64,000 nucleotides of DNA from Bradyrhizobium sp. 186 (GTDB lineage: Bacteria > Pseudomonadota > Alphaproteobacteria > Rhizobiales > Xanthobacteraceae), in contig NZ_CP082164.1 in assembly GCF_023101685.1 (NCBI RefSeq), positions 2,046,001 through 2,110,000 on the forward strand, read 5' to 3'. The position numbers were made by a program, and so were the translations under genes. Positions 45,055 to 53,680 of the stretch are shown piece by piece (the stretch's first letter is position 1; every line of letters starts with the position of its first letter). The notes beneath the pieces were generated by a model, which had not been told where the DNA came from, ran no database searches, and saw only the letters and a list, made by a program, of their open reading frames with translations.

Positions 45055-46380
45055 TTACGCCGCGAGCCGCGGCTGTTGCCACACCGGTAACTGCATCCGC
45101 ACGATTAGCCCGTGCGGCTCGCGGTCGTGCAGCGACAGCTCGCCGCCATGGGCGAGCGCGATCGCATGCGCGATCGACAGGCCGAGCCCGAAGCCGGTGG
45201 AGTCGTCCATGGTGCGCGCGTCGTCGCCGCGCACGAACGGCTCCAGCATCTCCTGCTTGCGCGCGTCGGAAATGCCGGGACCGTCGTCCTCGACGTCGAT
45301 AATCAGCTTGGTGCCGGCGACGTCGAGGCGGATCGTCACCTCGGCGCCGAAGCGCACGGCATTCTCGACGAGGTTGGTGATGCCGCGATGCAGATCGTCG
45401 GGACGCGCCGCCGCGGTCGCCGATATCGGTCCCTCATAGTGCACGACATGGCCCATGTCGCCGAACTGGTCGGCGATCAGTTGCAGCGTGCTCGCGATGT
45501 CGACCAGCGTCACCGCCTCGACCTTGCGGTCGTTGCGCAGCAGCGACAGCACGGATTCCAGCATCGAGCGCATCTGGTCGAGATCGATCAGCATGCGCTT
45601 GCGATTGCCTTCGTCCTCGATGAACTCGGCGCGTAAGCGAAGCCGCGTGATCGGGGTGCGCAGATCGTGGCTGATCGCAGCGAGCATCCTGGTGCGATCC
45701 GACATCAGCCGCGCGATCCGCTCATGCATGCGGTTGAGCGCGCGCGCGACCGAGCGGATCTCTTCCGGGCCGCGCTCGGGCAGCGGATCTGCGGTGCCGT
45801 CGAGGCTGAAGCTTTCGGCCGCCTTTGCAAACGACGACAGCGGCGCGGCGAGCGCATGCGCGGCCCATACGCCGAGCAGCGTCACGCTGATCACGGCGGA
45901 TAGCAGCGTCGATATCCAGGGATTGCCCCAGAACCAGCCCGGCCGCCCCCGTTCAACATGGCCAGCGATCGTCGTGCCGTCGGGCAGTTGGATGCCGATC
46001 CGGGACGAGCCGCCGTTCGGCGCCAGCGTGACGACCTTGTAGCCCTCGCCGAGATGGCGGCGCATTCCGCGCAGGTGCGGGCCCTCGATGTCGCCGACGG
46101 CCGTCAAGGAGCCGGGCGCGATCTCTTCGACCCCCAGATCCGGAAAGGCGCGCGCGATGTCGGCGAGAAGGCGCGGCCGCTCGCTCACGCCGGCCGCGGA
46201 CAGCAGCAGCGCGGCATTAGCCAGTTCATGCTCGCTGTCGGGCGGCGCCGCCGCGCGGTCCGGCCGCGTAATCAGAAAACCCGCCGTGATGATGAGATGA
46301 AGCGCGACGATTGAAACCACGACGAGCGCAGCGATCTGGCCGCTGATGCTCCTGAGATGGAAAAATCCGAAAAGCCGCAT
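45055..46380 (-). CDS. Sensor histidine kinase, EnvZ-like
   Basis: The protein is 441 residues. Two TM helices (about residues 15-37 and 160-180) flank a periplasmic domain of ~120 residues. A HAMP region follows (SSFAKAAESFS), the H-box is AAISHDLRTPITRLRLR with the phosphorylated His, the N-box is LVENAVRFG, and the G-boxes are DDGPGI and FGLGLSIA. It lies one base after the regulator's stop codon. The signal is unknown. Confidence 0.93.
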   Translation of the reverse strand: MRLFGFFHLRSISGQIAALVVVSIVALHLIITAGFLITRPDRAAAPPDSEHELANAALLLSAAGVSERPRLLADIARAFPDLGVEEIAPGSLTAVGDIEGPHLRGMRRHLGEGYKVVTLAPNGGSSRIGIQLPDGTTIAGHVERGRPGWFWGNPWISTLLSAVISVTLLGVWAAHALAAPLSSFAKAAESFSLDGTADPLPERGPEEIRSVARALNRMHERIARLMSDRTRMLAAISHDLRTPITRLRLRAEFIEDEGNRKRMLIDLDQMRSMLESVLSLLRNDRKVEAVTLVDIASTLQLIADQFGDMGHVVHYEGPISATAAARPDDLHRGITNLVENAVRFGAEVTIRLDVAGTKLIIDVEDDGPGISDARKQEMLEPFVRGDDARTMDDSTGFGLGLSIAHAIALAHGGELSLHDREPHGLIVRMQLPVWQQPRLAA

Positions 46381-46381
46381 G

Positions 46382-47137
46382 TCAGCTGCCCAAGGCTGCC
46401 GCGACTGCTTCCGTCCTCATTGCTTCAGTTCTGGGCGTAAACAAATAGCCGCCGGATCGCACCGTCTTGATGATGGTCGGATCCTGCGGATTGGGCTCGA
46501 TCTTGCGCCGGATACGGCTGACCAGCACGTCGATGGAGCGCTCGAACGAGCCGGTGTTGCGCCCCTGCGTGAGGTCGAGCAGGCTGTCGCGCGACAGCAC
46601 GCGGCCGGGGCGTTCGCAGAACGTCCTGAGCAGATCGAACTCGGCGCTGGTCACCGCGACGCGCGCGCCTTCCGGATTGCGCAGCTCGCGCAGGCGCAGG
46701 TCGATGCGCCAGCCCTCGAAGGCGAGCGTGCTGGCACCCTCGATCGAGCTTGCGGCCTGTGCGGACGCCTGCCGGCGCAGCACTGCGTTGATGCGCGCGA
46801 GCAGCTCGCGCGGGTTGAACGGTTTCGACAAATAGTCGTCCGCGCCCATCTCGAGGCCGACGATGCGGTCGACGTCCTCGCCGCGCGCGGTCAGCATGAT
46901 GATCGGCGTCTGAGTCTCCGAGCGCACCTTGCGGCACAGGCTGAGGCCGTCTTCGCCGGGCAGCATGACGTCGAGGATGATGAGGTCGACGCGATGATCG
47001 GCCATGGCGCGCGACATCTCGCGGCCGTCGCTCACGGCGGTGACGTTGCAGGCGTTGTTGCGCAGGTATTTTGCGATCAACGTCCGCGTTTCGCGGTCGT
47101 CCTCGACAACCAGGATGTTGGGATTGGAAATGGCCAT
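46382..47137 (-). CDS. OmpR-family response regulator
   Basis: The protein is 251 residues. The receiver has acidic VVEDD, the phosphorylated Asp in LIILDVMLPGEDG, and Lys in LSKPFNP. The winged-helix DNA-binding domain has VAVTSAEFDLLRTFCERPGR and SIDVLVSRIRRKIE. It is followed with no gap by its kinase gene. The promoter lies in 47138-47317, shared with the divergent Ser-rich gene, which is a plausible target. Confidence 0.94.
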   Translation of the reverse strand: MAISNPNILVVEDDRETRTLIAKYLRNNACNVTAVSDGREMSRAMADHRVDLIILDVMLPGEDGLSLCRKVRSETQTPIIMLTARGEDVDRIVGLEMGADDYLSKPFNPRELLARINAVLRRQASAQAASSIEGASTLAFEGWRIDLRLRELRNPEGARVAVTSAEFDLLRTFCERPGRVLSRDSLLDLTQGRNTGSFERSIDVLVSRIRRKIEPNPQDPTIIKTVRSGGYLFTPRTEAMRTEAVAAALGS

Positions 47138-47317
47138 GAGCTTTGTTTGTCCAAGATTCGGGCCAAATGGCGAAGATTTTTGTTTCAGATTGTTTCTGGA
47201 TGGCCTCTCGCAACACCCCGCAATAGCCGGGCAGTGGAGCGGCAAGGTCTCGTTAAGACGGTTAACCATACCGTGGCGTGGTCGCGCAAGAAACCCCGCA
47301 AAACCCACGGAGCCATC

Positions 47318-47890
47318 ATGACCTCGATTTCGGCGGCCTCCGCCGGCAACTACCAGTCGCCGTTGCAGCGGCTGCAGCAGGAATTGCAATCGGAAGTCTC
47401 CGCCGGCACGATCTCGTCGTCGGACCAGTCCGCGCTCTCGACGGCGCTGACCGACATCGACACGGAGCTCCAGCAGAGCCGATCGAGCGACCAGTCGAGC
47501 GGTACGCGCCCCTCGAAGGACGACATGAAGTCGAAGATCGACGACCTCATCTCCAATGAGGTCTCGAACGGAACGCTGACCTCGGACCAGGCCGACGAGC
47601 TCAAGGGCGTGTTTCAGTCCGCCTTCGCCAACGGTCCCGGCGGCACAGGTGGCGCCGGTGGGCCCCCACCCGGTCCGCCGCCGGATGACAGTTCTTCGGA
47701 TTCGTCGTCCTCCACGGACTCGACGAGCAGCACGTCGAGCGATTCCACCACCGCTGAGATCCTCCAGCAGTTCCTCCAGGCGCTCCAGCAGTCGCAGTCG
47801 TCGAATTCGTCCTACGGCGCTAACGGCAGTGCGGCGAGCTCGTCGGCCAGCTTGGGCTTCTCCGCGCTTCTGATCGACTACAAGAGCTGA
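47318..47890 (+). CDS. Ser-rich hypothetical protein
   Basis: The protein is 190 residues. An N-terminal helical part (LQRLQQELQSEVSAGTISSS, DQSALSTALTDIDTELQ) includes two related alpha-helical segments with S-D/D-Q spacing, then Pro/Gly-rich GGPPPGPPPDDSSS and a Ser/Thr-rich tail. It has no signal peptide. It is divergent from the two-component system. The function is unknown. Confidence 0.75.
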   Translation: MTSISAASAGNYQSPLQRLQQELQSEVSAGTISSSDQSALSTALTDIDTELQQSRSSDQSSGTRPSKDDMKSKIDDLISNEVSNGTLTSDQADELKGVFQSAFANGPGGTGGAGGPPPGPPPDDSSSDSSSSTDSTSSTSSDSTTAEILQQFLQALQQSQSSNSSYGANGSAASSSASLGFSALLIDYKS

Positions 47891-48115
47891 CCTGAGCGAC
47901 GCGGGTCGGCGCGTTCCTCGCCGCGATGATGCGTCTTCCCAGAGCGCATCGTCGCCGGCGGGGAACTGTGCGCTGCAAAATGTTCCTGAGTGACTTAGGA
48001 ACAATCGCCGGTGAAGTGCTCCCCCCATCGCGCAACGAAATTCCAGCACGCATGGAACTGCGAGTGATCAGCGCTGTTTTCTCCGCACGAGTTTTCTGCT
48101 GAAGGAGAGGACGAC

Positions 48116-48640
48116 ATGTTGACGAAATCAATCGTGGCCGGCCTTGCCGGCACCGCGCTGCTTGCAACGGTTGCGTTTGCGCAATCGCCGACCGCCACCA
48201 CCGACAAGGCCCCGACTGCGGCCACCGCCACGACGACGACCGCCTCGGGCGAGTGGCGTGCGTCGAAGATGCCGGGCCTGAAGGTCTATAACGAAGCCAA
48301 CGAGAACATCGGCTCGATCAACGAGCTCTTGATGGACAAGAACGGCAACGTCAAGATCGCCGTGATCGGCGTCGGCGGCTTCCTCGGCATGGGCGAGCAT
48401 CTGGTAGCCGTGCCCTATGAGAAGCTGAAGTTCGCCAATGAGGCCATCGCCTATACCGACACCGGCGCGACCAACCCGCCCGGCCGGCCCGCCACGACCA
48501 CGACGACGGGTGCCGCGACCGGTATCGACAAGACTGCGACGACCGCGTCATCCTCGTCGAAGTGGTATCCGGACCACGCCGTGTTCAGCGCGAGCAAGGA
48601 CGAGCTGAAGAAGATGCCCGAGTTCAAGTACTCGGAGTAA
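48116..48640 (+). CDS. Exported PRC-barrel domain protein
   Basis: The protein is 174 residues. A signal peptide ends at AFAQS, a Thr/Ala-rich linker follows, then a PRC-barrel (ASKMPGLKVYNEANENIGSI, NELLMDKNGNVKIAVIGVGG, and HLVAVPYEKLKF). The second half is again Thr/Ala-rich with a C-terminal YPDHAVFSASKDELKKMPEF. This matches rhizobial stress-associated periplasmic PRC proteins. GGAGAGGACGAC precedes ATG 48116. Confidence 0.88.
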   Translation: MLTKSIVAGLAGTALLATVAFAQSPTATTDKAPTAATATTTTASGEWRASKMPGLKVYNEANENIGSINELLMDKNGNVKIAVIGVGGFLGMGEHLVAVPYEKLKFANEAIAYTDTGATNPPGRPATTTTTGAATGIDKTATTASSSSKWYPDHAVFSASKDELKKMPEFKYSE

Positions 48641-48742
48641 TGCGGCTCGCGTGACCATCTAAACGAAGCGCGCCTGGTTTTCACCGGGCGCGCTGTCATG
48701 TGTTTTTCACCTCGCCCCGCTTGCGCGGAGAGGGAGAGACCT

Positions 48743-48841
48743 TAAAGCGCGATGAGATGAGGATGAATCATCATCGCGCTTTAGGTTGTTGTTTGAGCAT
48801 GATCTTTTCGGAAAACCGCTTCGCACTTTTCCGGATCATGC
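48743..48841. repeat. Two short hairpins (classes D and related)
   Basis: TAAAGCGCGATGA pairs with TCATCATCGCGCTTTA at 48743-48783, and GCATGATCTTTTCGGAAAAC pairs with TTTTCCGGATCATGC at 48797-48841. They lie between convergent genes and probably serve as bidirectional terminators. Confidence 0.75.
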
Positions 48842-48850
48842 TTTAGTTAG

Positions 48851-50062
48851 TTAGTGCGTCACCAGCGGGCAACCGCCCTTGTCGAGCGGGCGGAAGGCGT
48901 CGTCGCCGGGGACGGTGGCGATCAGCTTGTAGAGGTCCCACTCGCCCTTGGACTCCTCGGGCTTCTTCACCTCGAACAGATACATGTCGTGGATCATGCG
49001 GCCATCGATGCGGATCTTGCCATTCTTGGCGAAGAAGTCGTTGACCGGCGTGGCGCGCATCTTTTCCATCACCTTCGGCGCTTCGTCGGTCTTGATGTCT
49101 TCGATCGCCTTCAGATAGTGCATGGTCGCTGAATAGAGGCCGGCCTGGATCATGGTCGGCATGTGGCCGACCTTCTCGTTGAAGCGCTTCGAGAAAGCGC
49201 GCGTCTCCTCGTTCATGTCCCAGTAGAACGCGTCGGTGACGATCAGGCCCTGCGTCGCCTCGATGCCCAGCGAATGCGTATCGGTGATCTCCTGCAACAG
49301 CGCGATCATCTTCTGGCCGCCCTGCGTCAGACCAAACTCGGCCGCCTGCTTCAAGGCATTGGTGGTGTCGCCGCCGGCATTGGCCAGCGCGACCACCTTG
49401 GCCTTGGAGGCCTGGGCCTGGAGCAGGAAGGAGGAGAAGTCCGACGAGTTGAGGGGATGGCGGACGTCGCCGAGCACCTTGCCGCCGCTTTCCTTGACGA
49501 CGTTGGCGGCGTCGCGCTGAAGCGCCATGCCGAAGGCGTAGTCGGCAGTGACGAAGAACCAGGTGTCCTCGCCGCGCTTCACCATTGCCTTGCCGGCGAC
49601 GTTCGACAGCGAATAGGTGTCGTAGGTCCAGTGCACGGTGTTGGGCGAGCATTGCGCGCCGGTGATGTCGGACGAGCCGCCGCCGGAATTGATGTGGATC
49701 TTGTTCTTCTCGCGCGTCAGCGCCGAGATCGGCAGCGCCACCGAGGAGGTGGGCACGTCGAAGATCGCGTCGACCTTGTCGTTGTCATACCAGTTCCGGG
49801 CGATATTGACGCCGACGTCGGGCTTATTCTGGTGGTCAGCGGCGACCACTTGCACGGGCTTGCCGGCGACCTTGGCGCCGTAATCGGCGACGGCCATCTC
49901 GACGGCGGCAAGCGAGCCCTTGCCGGTCGCGTCCGCATAGAGGCTCGACATGTCCGTGAGCACACCGATCTTGACCACGTCGTCGGAAATCTGCGCCTGC
50001 GCCGTGCCGCAGGTTGCGGCGAGGGCGAGGCCGGCCGCGACGGCGGCGATGAGTTTGGGCAT
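48851..50062 (-). CDS. ABC transporter substrate-binding protein (branched-chain amino acid type)
   Basis: The protein is 403 residues from ATG 50062 with GGGAGAAC upstream. A signal peptide ends TAQA-Q. The mature protein (DDVVKIGVLTDMSSLYAD, then GKGSLAAVEMAV and NWYDNDKVDAIFDVP) matches the Peripla_BP_6 (LivK-like) family. No permease or ATPase of the liv type is adjacent, so it works with a transporter elsewhere. The ligand is not known. Confidence 0.9.
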   Translation of the reverse strand: MPKLIAAVAAGLALAATCGTAQAQISDDVVKIGVLTDMSSLYADATGKGSLAAVEMAVADYGAKVAGKPVQVVAADHQNKPDVGVNIARNWYDNDKVDAIFDVPTSSVALPISALTREKNKIHINSGGGSSDITGAQCSPNTVHWTYDTYSLSNVAGKAMVKRGEDTWFFVTADYAFGMALQRDAANVVKESGGKVLGDVRHPLNSSDFSSFLLQAQASKAKVVALANAGGDTTNALKQAAEFGLTQGGQKMIALLQEITDTHSLGIEATQGLIVTDAFYWDMNEETRAFSKRFNEKVGHMPTMIQAGLYSATMHYLKAIEDIKTDEAPKVMEKMRATPVNDFFAKNGKIRIDGRMIHDMYLFEVKKPEESKGEWDLYKLIATVPGDDAFRPLDKGGCPLVTH

Positions 50063-50193
50063 GGTTGTTCTCCCTTTGCGTTTGTTATTGGGCTTAATTG
50101 ACGAGAGCCGTTTTAGCGACAATCGGCGCAGACAGCTAAGCGATCCGCGCCATAGCAGAATGCAAAATGGGAAGGGACGAGCGGTGTTCCTAA

Positions 50194-50334
50194 CCCTCGC
50201 CCCTTGTGGGCCCCCTTGTGGGAGAGGGTGGCTCGGCGCGTAGCGGCGAGACGGGTGAGGGGGTTCTCTCCGCGCGTAATCGTCTCGCAGCGTGTACACC
50301 GAGAGAACCCCTCATCCGGCGCTTCGCGCCACCG
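50194..50334 (+). repeat. Intergenic inverted repeat
   Basis: ACGGGTGAGGGGTTCTCT on the left and AGAGAACCCCTCATCC on the right are a strong inverted pair, with CCCTCGCCCC and GGAGAGGG forming an additional hairpin at the start. It fills the spacer between the two transport loci. Confidence 0.7.
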
Positions 50335-50338
50335 TCGG

Positions 50339-51169
50339 TCAGGCGCTGCTGCCCTTGAGCCGTTCGTTGCGTCGGCGCAAGCCTTCCAGAGTGGCGAGCA
50401 GGATGACCGATACCGTCGTCAGAATCACCGCCGCTGCCGTGATGGTCGGGCTGATGTTCTCGCGGATGCCGCTGAACATCTCGCGTGGCAGCGTGCGCTG
50501 CTCGGGACCTGCCATGAACAGCACGATCACCACCTCATCGAAGCTGGTCGCGAAGGCGAACAGCGCGCCCGATGCCAGGCCGGGCAGGATCAGCGGCAGG
50601 ATCACGCGGCGGAACGCGTAGAGCGGCGAGGCGCCGAGTGAGGCAGCGGCGCGTGCCAGGTTGGTGTCGAAGCTTTGCAGCGTCGCGCCGACCGTGATCA
50701 CCACAAAGGGCGTCGCCAGCGCGGTGTGGGCCAGGATCAAGCCGAGATAGCTGCCGGTCAGTCCGATCGGCGCGAAGAAGAAATACAGACCGACCGCGGT
50801 AATGACACCGGGCACGACGACCGGGGACAGCACGAAAGCCAGCACGAGCGGTTTGAACCGGCTCTTCCACTGCGCCAGCCCCAGCGCGGCCAGCGTGCCA
50901 AGAACCATGGACAGCAGGGTCGAGGCGACGCCGATGATCATGCTGTTCTTCAGAGACGTCATCCACCGCGGCGAATTGATGAAGTCGTCGTACCAGCGCA
51001 AGGAGAGGCCCGGCAGCGGATAGGTCAAGTACGAACCTGAGCTGAAGGACAGCGGCATGATCGCAAGGATTGGCGCGATCAGGAAGATGAATACCAGCGC
51101 GGAGATAACGATGGTCGCGGTCCACGCGATGCGCTGGCTGGGCGTGCGGAGGGAGGGACTATCGCTCAA
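50339..51169 (-). CDS. ABC transporter permease (spermidine/putrescine type, PotC-like)
   Basis: The protein is 276 residues with about six TM helices. The EAA-type loop is AAASLGASPLYAFRRVILPL. The start is TTG 51169 inside TTGA, overlapping the upstream stop by 4 bp and 9 bases after GGAGG. It is the second permease of a complete importer encoded on the minus strand. The polyamine substrate is predicted from the family only. Confidence 0.88.
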   Translation of the reverse strand: MSDSPSLRTPSQRIAWTATIVISALVFIFLIAPILAIMPLSFSSGSYLTYPLPGLSLRWYDDFINSPRWMTSLKNSMIIGVASTLLSMVLGTLAALGLAQWKSRFKPLVLAFVLSPVVVPGVITAVGLYFFFAPIGLTGSYLGLILAHTALATPFVVITVGATLQSFDTNLARAAASLGASPLYAFRRVILPLILPGLASGALFAFATSFDEVVIVLFMAGPEQRTLPREMFSGIRENISPTITAAAVILTTVSVILLATLEGLRRRNERLKGSSA

Positions 51170-52428
51170 TTCTTCATTCCTCCCGTGACCTGCTGGCCAT
51201 GCACCAGCTTTCCGTAGACGAGAGCGAGCAGAAGAGTGGCCAGCAGCAGCACCGCACCCAACGCCGAAGCAAGGCCCCAGTTGGCCGTCTCGGTTGTGTA
51301 GAGCGCGATGAAATAGCTGATCATCTGGTCGGCGGCGCCCCCGACAAGTGCCGGCGTGATGTAGTACCCGAGCGCCAGGATGAAGACGAGCAGGCTTCCC
51401 GCGCCGATGCCGGGCAGGGTCTGGGGCAGGTAGATCCGCAGGAAGGCGGTGACCGGTGGCGCACCGAGCGAGGCGGCGGCACGCATGTAAGCGGGCGAGA
51501 TCGCCTTCATGCTGCTGTACAGCGGCAGGATCATGAACGGCAAGAGAACGTGGGTCATGGCCACGCAGACACCGAAGCGGTTGTAGATCAGGCGCAACGG
51601 CTCGTCGATGATGCCAAGCCAGTGCAGGCTGTCGTTCACGACGCCTTTGCTCTGCAACAACACGATCCAGGCGCATGTGCGGACCAGAAGCGAAGTCCAG
51701 AACGGCAGCAGGACGAAGATCATCAGCAGATTCGATCGGCCCGGCGGCAGCGTCGCCAGCAGGTAAGCGACCGGAAAGCCAAGGATCAGGCAGAGTGCCG
51801 TGACGCTGAGGCTGATGATGAAGGTGCGGGCGAAAACGTTGCGGTAGATGGCCTGATCCGGCGGGGCTGCGACGATGGCGCCGTCCACGTTCCGCGTCAG
51901 GTCGAGCGCCGCCAGAAGGTAGAAGCCGGTCATTGGGCCACTGGCGTCCTTGATCGTCGTCCAGGTGGTGCGTTCGCGCCAGGCCAGGTTGATCTTGCCC
52001 AGCGCCTCCTTGGCCGTGCCGGGCTCCGGCATCGCCTTCAGATTGCGCGCAGTGCTGGTCAGGATCGTGCGGAAGCCGTTCAGCGCGTAGTTGAGCCGCT
52101 TCGCCGCGATGGCGATGGTGCCGGAGGTGCGCGCTGCCAGGATGTCGCTTGCCAGCGCCGCGTAGGCCTTTTCGTCCGGCAGGTCCTTGCCGTCCCAGCT
52201 GGCGAGAGCAACGACGGTTTGAGGCAGAGCCTGACGCACCTCCCTGTCATCGACCGAGCGCCACAGCATGCCGGCGATCGGGCCTGCGAAGGTGAAGAGC
52301 AGAAACAGCAGAAGAGGCAGCACCAGTGCCAACGCCTTGATCTGGCGCGCTCGCTCCGCCTGCTTCAGGCGGCGCTTGAGCGGCACCTCGGTCCGGGTAT
52401 CGGCGCCGGTCAGGAACGCGGCTGTCAT
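51166..52428 (-). CDS. ABC transporter permease (spermidine/putrescine type, PotB-like) with long periplasmic insert
   Basis: The protein is 420 residues, about 130 longer than usual. The N-terminal TM helix (LALVLPLLLFLLFTFAGPIA) is followed by a ~135-residue insert (about 60-195: LASWDGKDLPDEKAYAALAS to AAPPDQAIYRNV), then the regular six helices with the loop MRAAASLGAPPVTAFLRIYL. The insert lies outside the membrane and may help dock the binding protein. Its stop overlaps the next gene by 4 bp. Confidence 0.88.
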   Translation of the reverse strand: MTAAFLTGADTRTEVPLKRRLKQAERARQIKALALVLPLLLFLLFTFAGPIAGMLWRSVDDREVRQALPQTVVALASWDGKDLPDEKAYAALASDILAARTSGTIAIAAKRLNYALNGFRTILTSTARNLKAMPEPGTAKEALGKINLAWRERTTWTTIKDASGPMTGFYLLAALDLTRNVDGAIVAAPPDQAIYRNVFARTFIISLSVTALCLILGFPVAYLLATLPPGRSNLLMIFVLLPFWTSLLVRTCAWIVLLQSKGVVNDSLHWLGIIDEPLRLIYNRFGVCVAMTHVLLPFMILPLYSSMKAISPAYMRAAASLGAPPVTAFLRIYLPQTLPGIGAGSLLVFILALGYYITPALVGGAADQMISYFIALYTTETANWGLASALGAVLLLATLLLALVYGKLVHGQQVTGGMKN

Positions 52429-52537
52429 GGCTTGAGCCTCTTTGGCCGGAAATCCCCCGCCATTTCAGGCAAGGGGTGCGGCCCAGGCGAAGGGGTATCG
52501 ACCCCCTGCCTGCGCCGTATGCCGGTTCGGTCGCGCG

Positions 52538-53596
52538 CTATTTCGCTGCCCATTTGTTGAAGCGCTCGGTCAGGCGGTCGATGTTCTCGAGCCAGAAGGC
52601 AACGTTGATCTCGACCGCGTTCTTGATGTTGTCCGGCGCTGTCGGCAGGTCCTTCAAAATGGCGGGCTGCAGCCGGGCGGCTGCGTCCTTGTTCGAAGTG
52701 CCATAGGCGATGTTCTCCGACAGCTTGGACTGGTTCTCCGCTTTGCCTGCGAAGTCCAGGAACTTGTAGGCCGCGTCCTTGTTTGGGCTACCCTTCAGGA
52801 TGACCCAACTGTCGAGGGTGAAGAGCGCTCCGTCCCACACCATGCCAAAATTCTTCTTCTCGTTCTTGTTCGCGGTGTCGATGCGGCCATTGTAGACCGA
52901 GGTCATCGCCACCTCGCCGGAGGCGAGCAATTGCGGCGGCTGGGCGCCGGCCTTCCACCAGACGATGTCGCTCTTGATGGTGTCGAGCTTCTTGAACGCG
53001 CGCTCGACGCCTTCGTCGGTCGCCAGCACCTTGTAGACATCCTTCGGTGCGACGCCGTCGGCCATCAGGGCGATCTCCAGCGTGGTCTTCGGGCCCTGAC
53101 GCAAGGCGCGCTTGCCCGGAATCTTTCTGGTGTCGAAGAAGTCGGCCCAGCCCGTAGGCGCGTCCTTCAGCCTGTCCTTGTCGTAGCCGAGAACAAAATC
53201 GTAGACGATGGCACCGACGCCGCAGGGATTGACTGACGGCGGCATGTACGCGGCCTCGCCGCCGATCCTGGAATAATCCATCTTCTCGAACAGGCCTTCC
53301 TCGCAGCCGACCGCCAGTTCGTCGCTCTCGACCTGGACGACGTCCCAGGTGGCGGCACCACCCTGCACCTTGGCGCGCAACACGCCGACGCCGCCGTCCC
53401 AGGACTCGTCGTTCATCGGAGCACCAGCTGCCTTCTTAAACGGCTCGAAATAGACCTTCTTCTGGGCATCCTGATACGCGCCGCCCCACGACACGACGGT
53501 GAGGTCACGCGCCTGCGCGACCGTGGCCAGCGCAGCGCTGGCGCTGAACGCCGCGGCGAAACCCAGAGCAATCTTGCCAGTCTTGCGCTTCAGCAT
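52538..53596 (-). CDS. ABC transporter substrate-binding protein (polyamine type)
   Basis: The protein is 352 residues. A signal peptide ends TVAQA-RD. DLTVVSWGGAYQDAQKKVYF is the SBP_bac_8 start. Further blocks are YNGRID, LFTLDSWVILKGSPNKDAAY and CGVGAIVYDFVLGYDKD. It is the periplasmic receptor for the two permeases and ATPase around it. The ligand is probably a polyamine or related compound. Confidence 0.9.
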   Translation of the reverse strand: MLKRKTGKIALGFAAAFSASAALATVAQARDLTVVSWGGAYQDAQKKVYFEPFKKAAGAPMNDESWDGGVGVLRAKVQGGAATWDVVQVESDELAVGCEEGLFEKMDYSRIGGEAAYMPPSVNPCGVGAIVYDFVLGYDKDRLKDAPTGWADFFDTRKIPGKRALRQGPKTTLEIALMADGVAPKDVYKVLATDEGVERAFKKLDTIKSDIVWWKAGAQPPQLLASGEVAMTSVYNGRIDTANKNEKKNFGMVWDGALFTLDSWVILKGSPNKDAAYKFLDFAGKAENQSKLSENIAYGTSNKDAAARLQPAILKDLPTAPDNIKNAVEINVAFWLENIDRLTERFNKWAAK

Positions 53597-53680
53597 GGTC
53601 TTTGTTCCTTCTTCATGTGAGTGGCGTTGAGGTCGATCATTGCCGGTCCGCTTGCGTTGGAGACGTGCTGCAGGATTGGA

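Noticed and set aside
46346..47317. Upstream extension of the Ser-rich gene (frame open from 46346)
   Set aside because: It is antisense to the response regulator gene. The protein-like part starts at ATG 47318.
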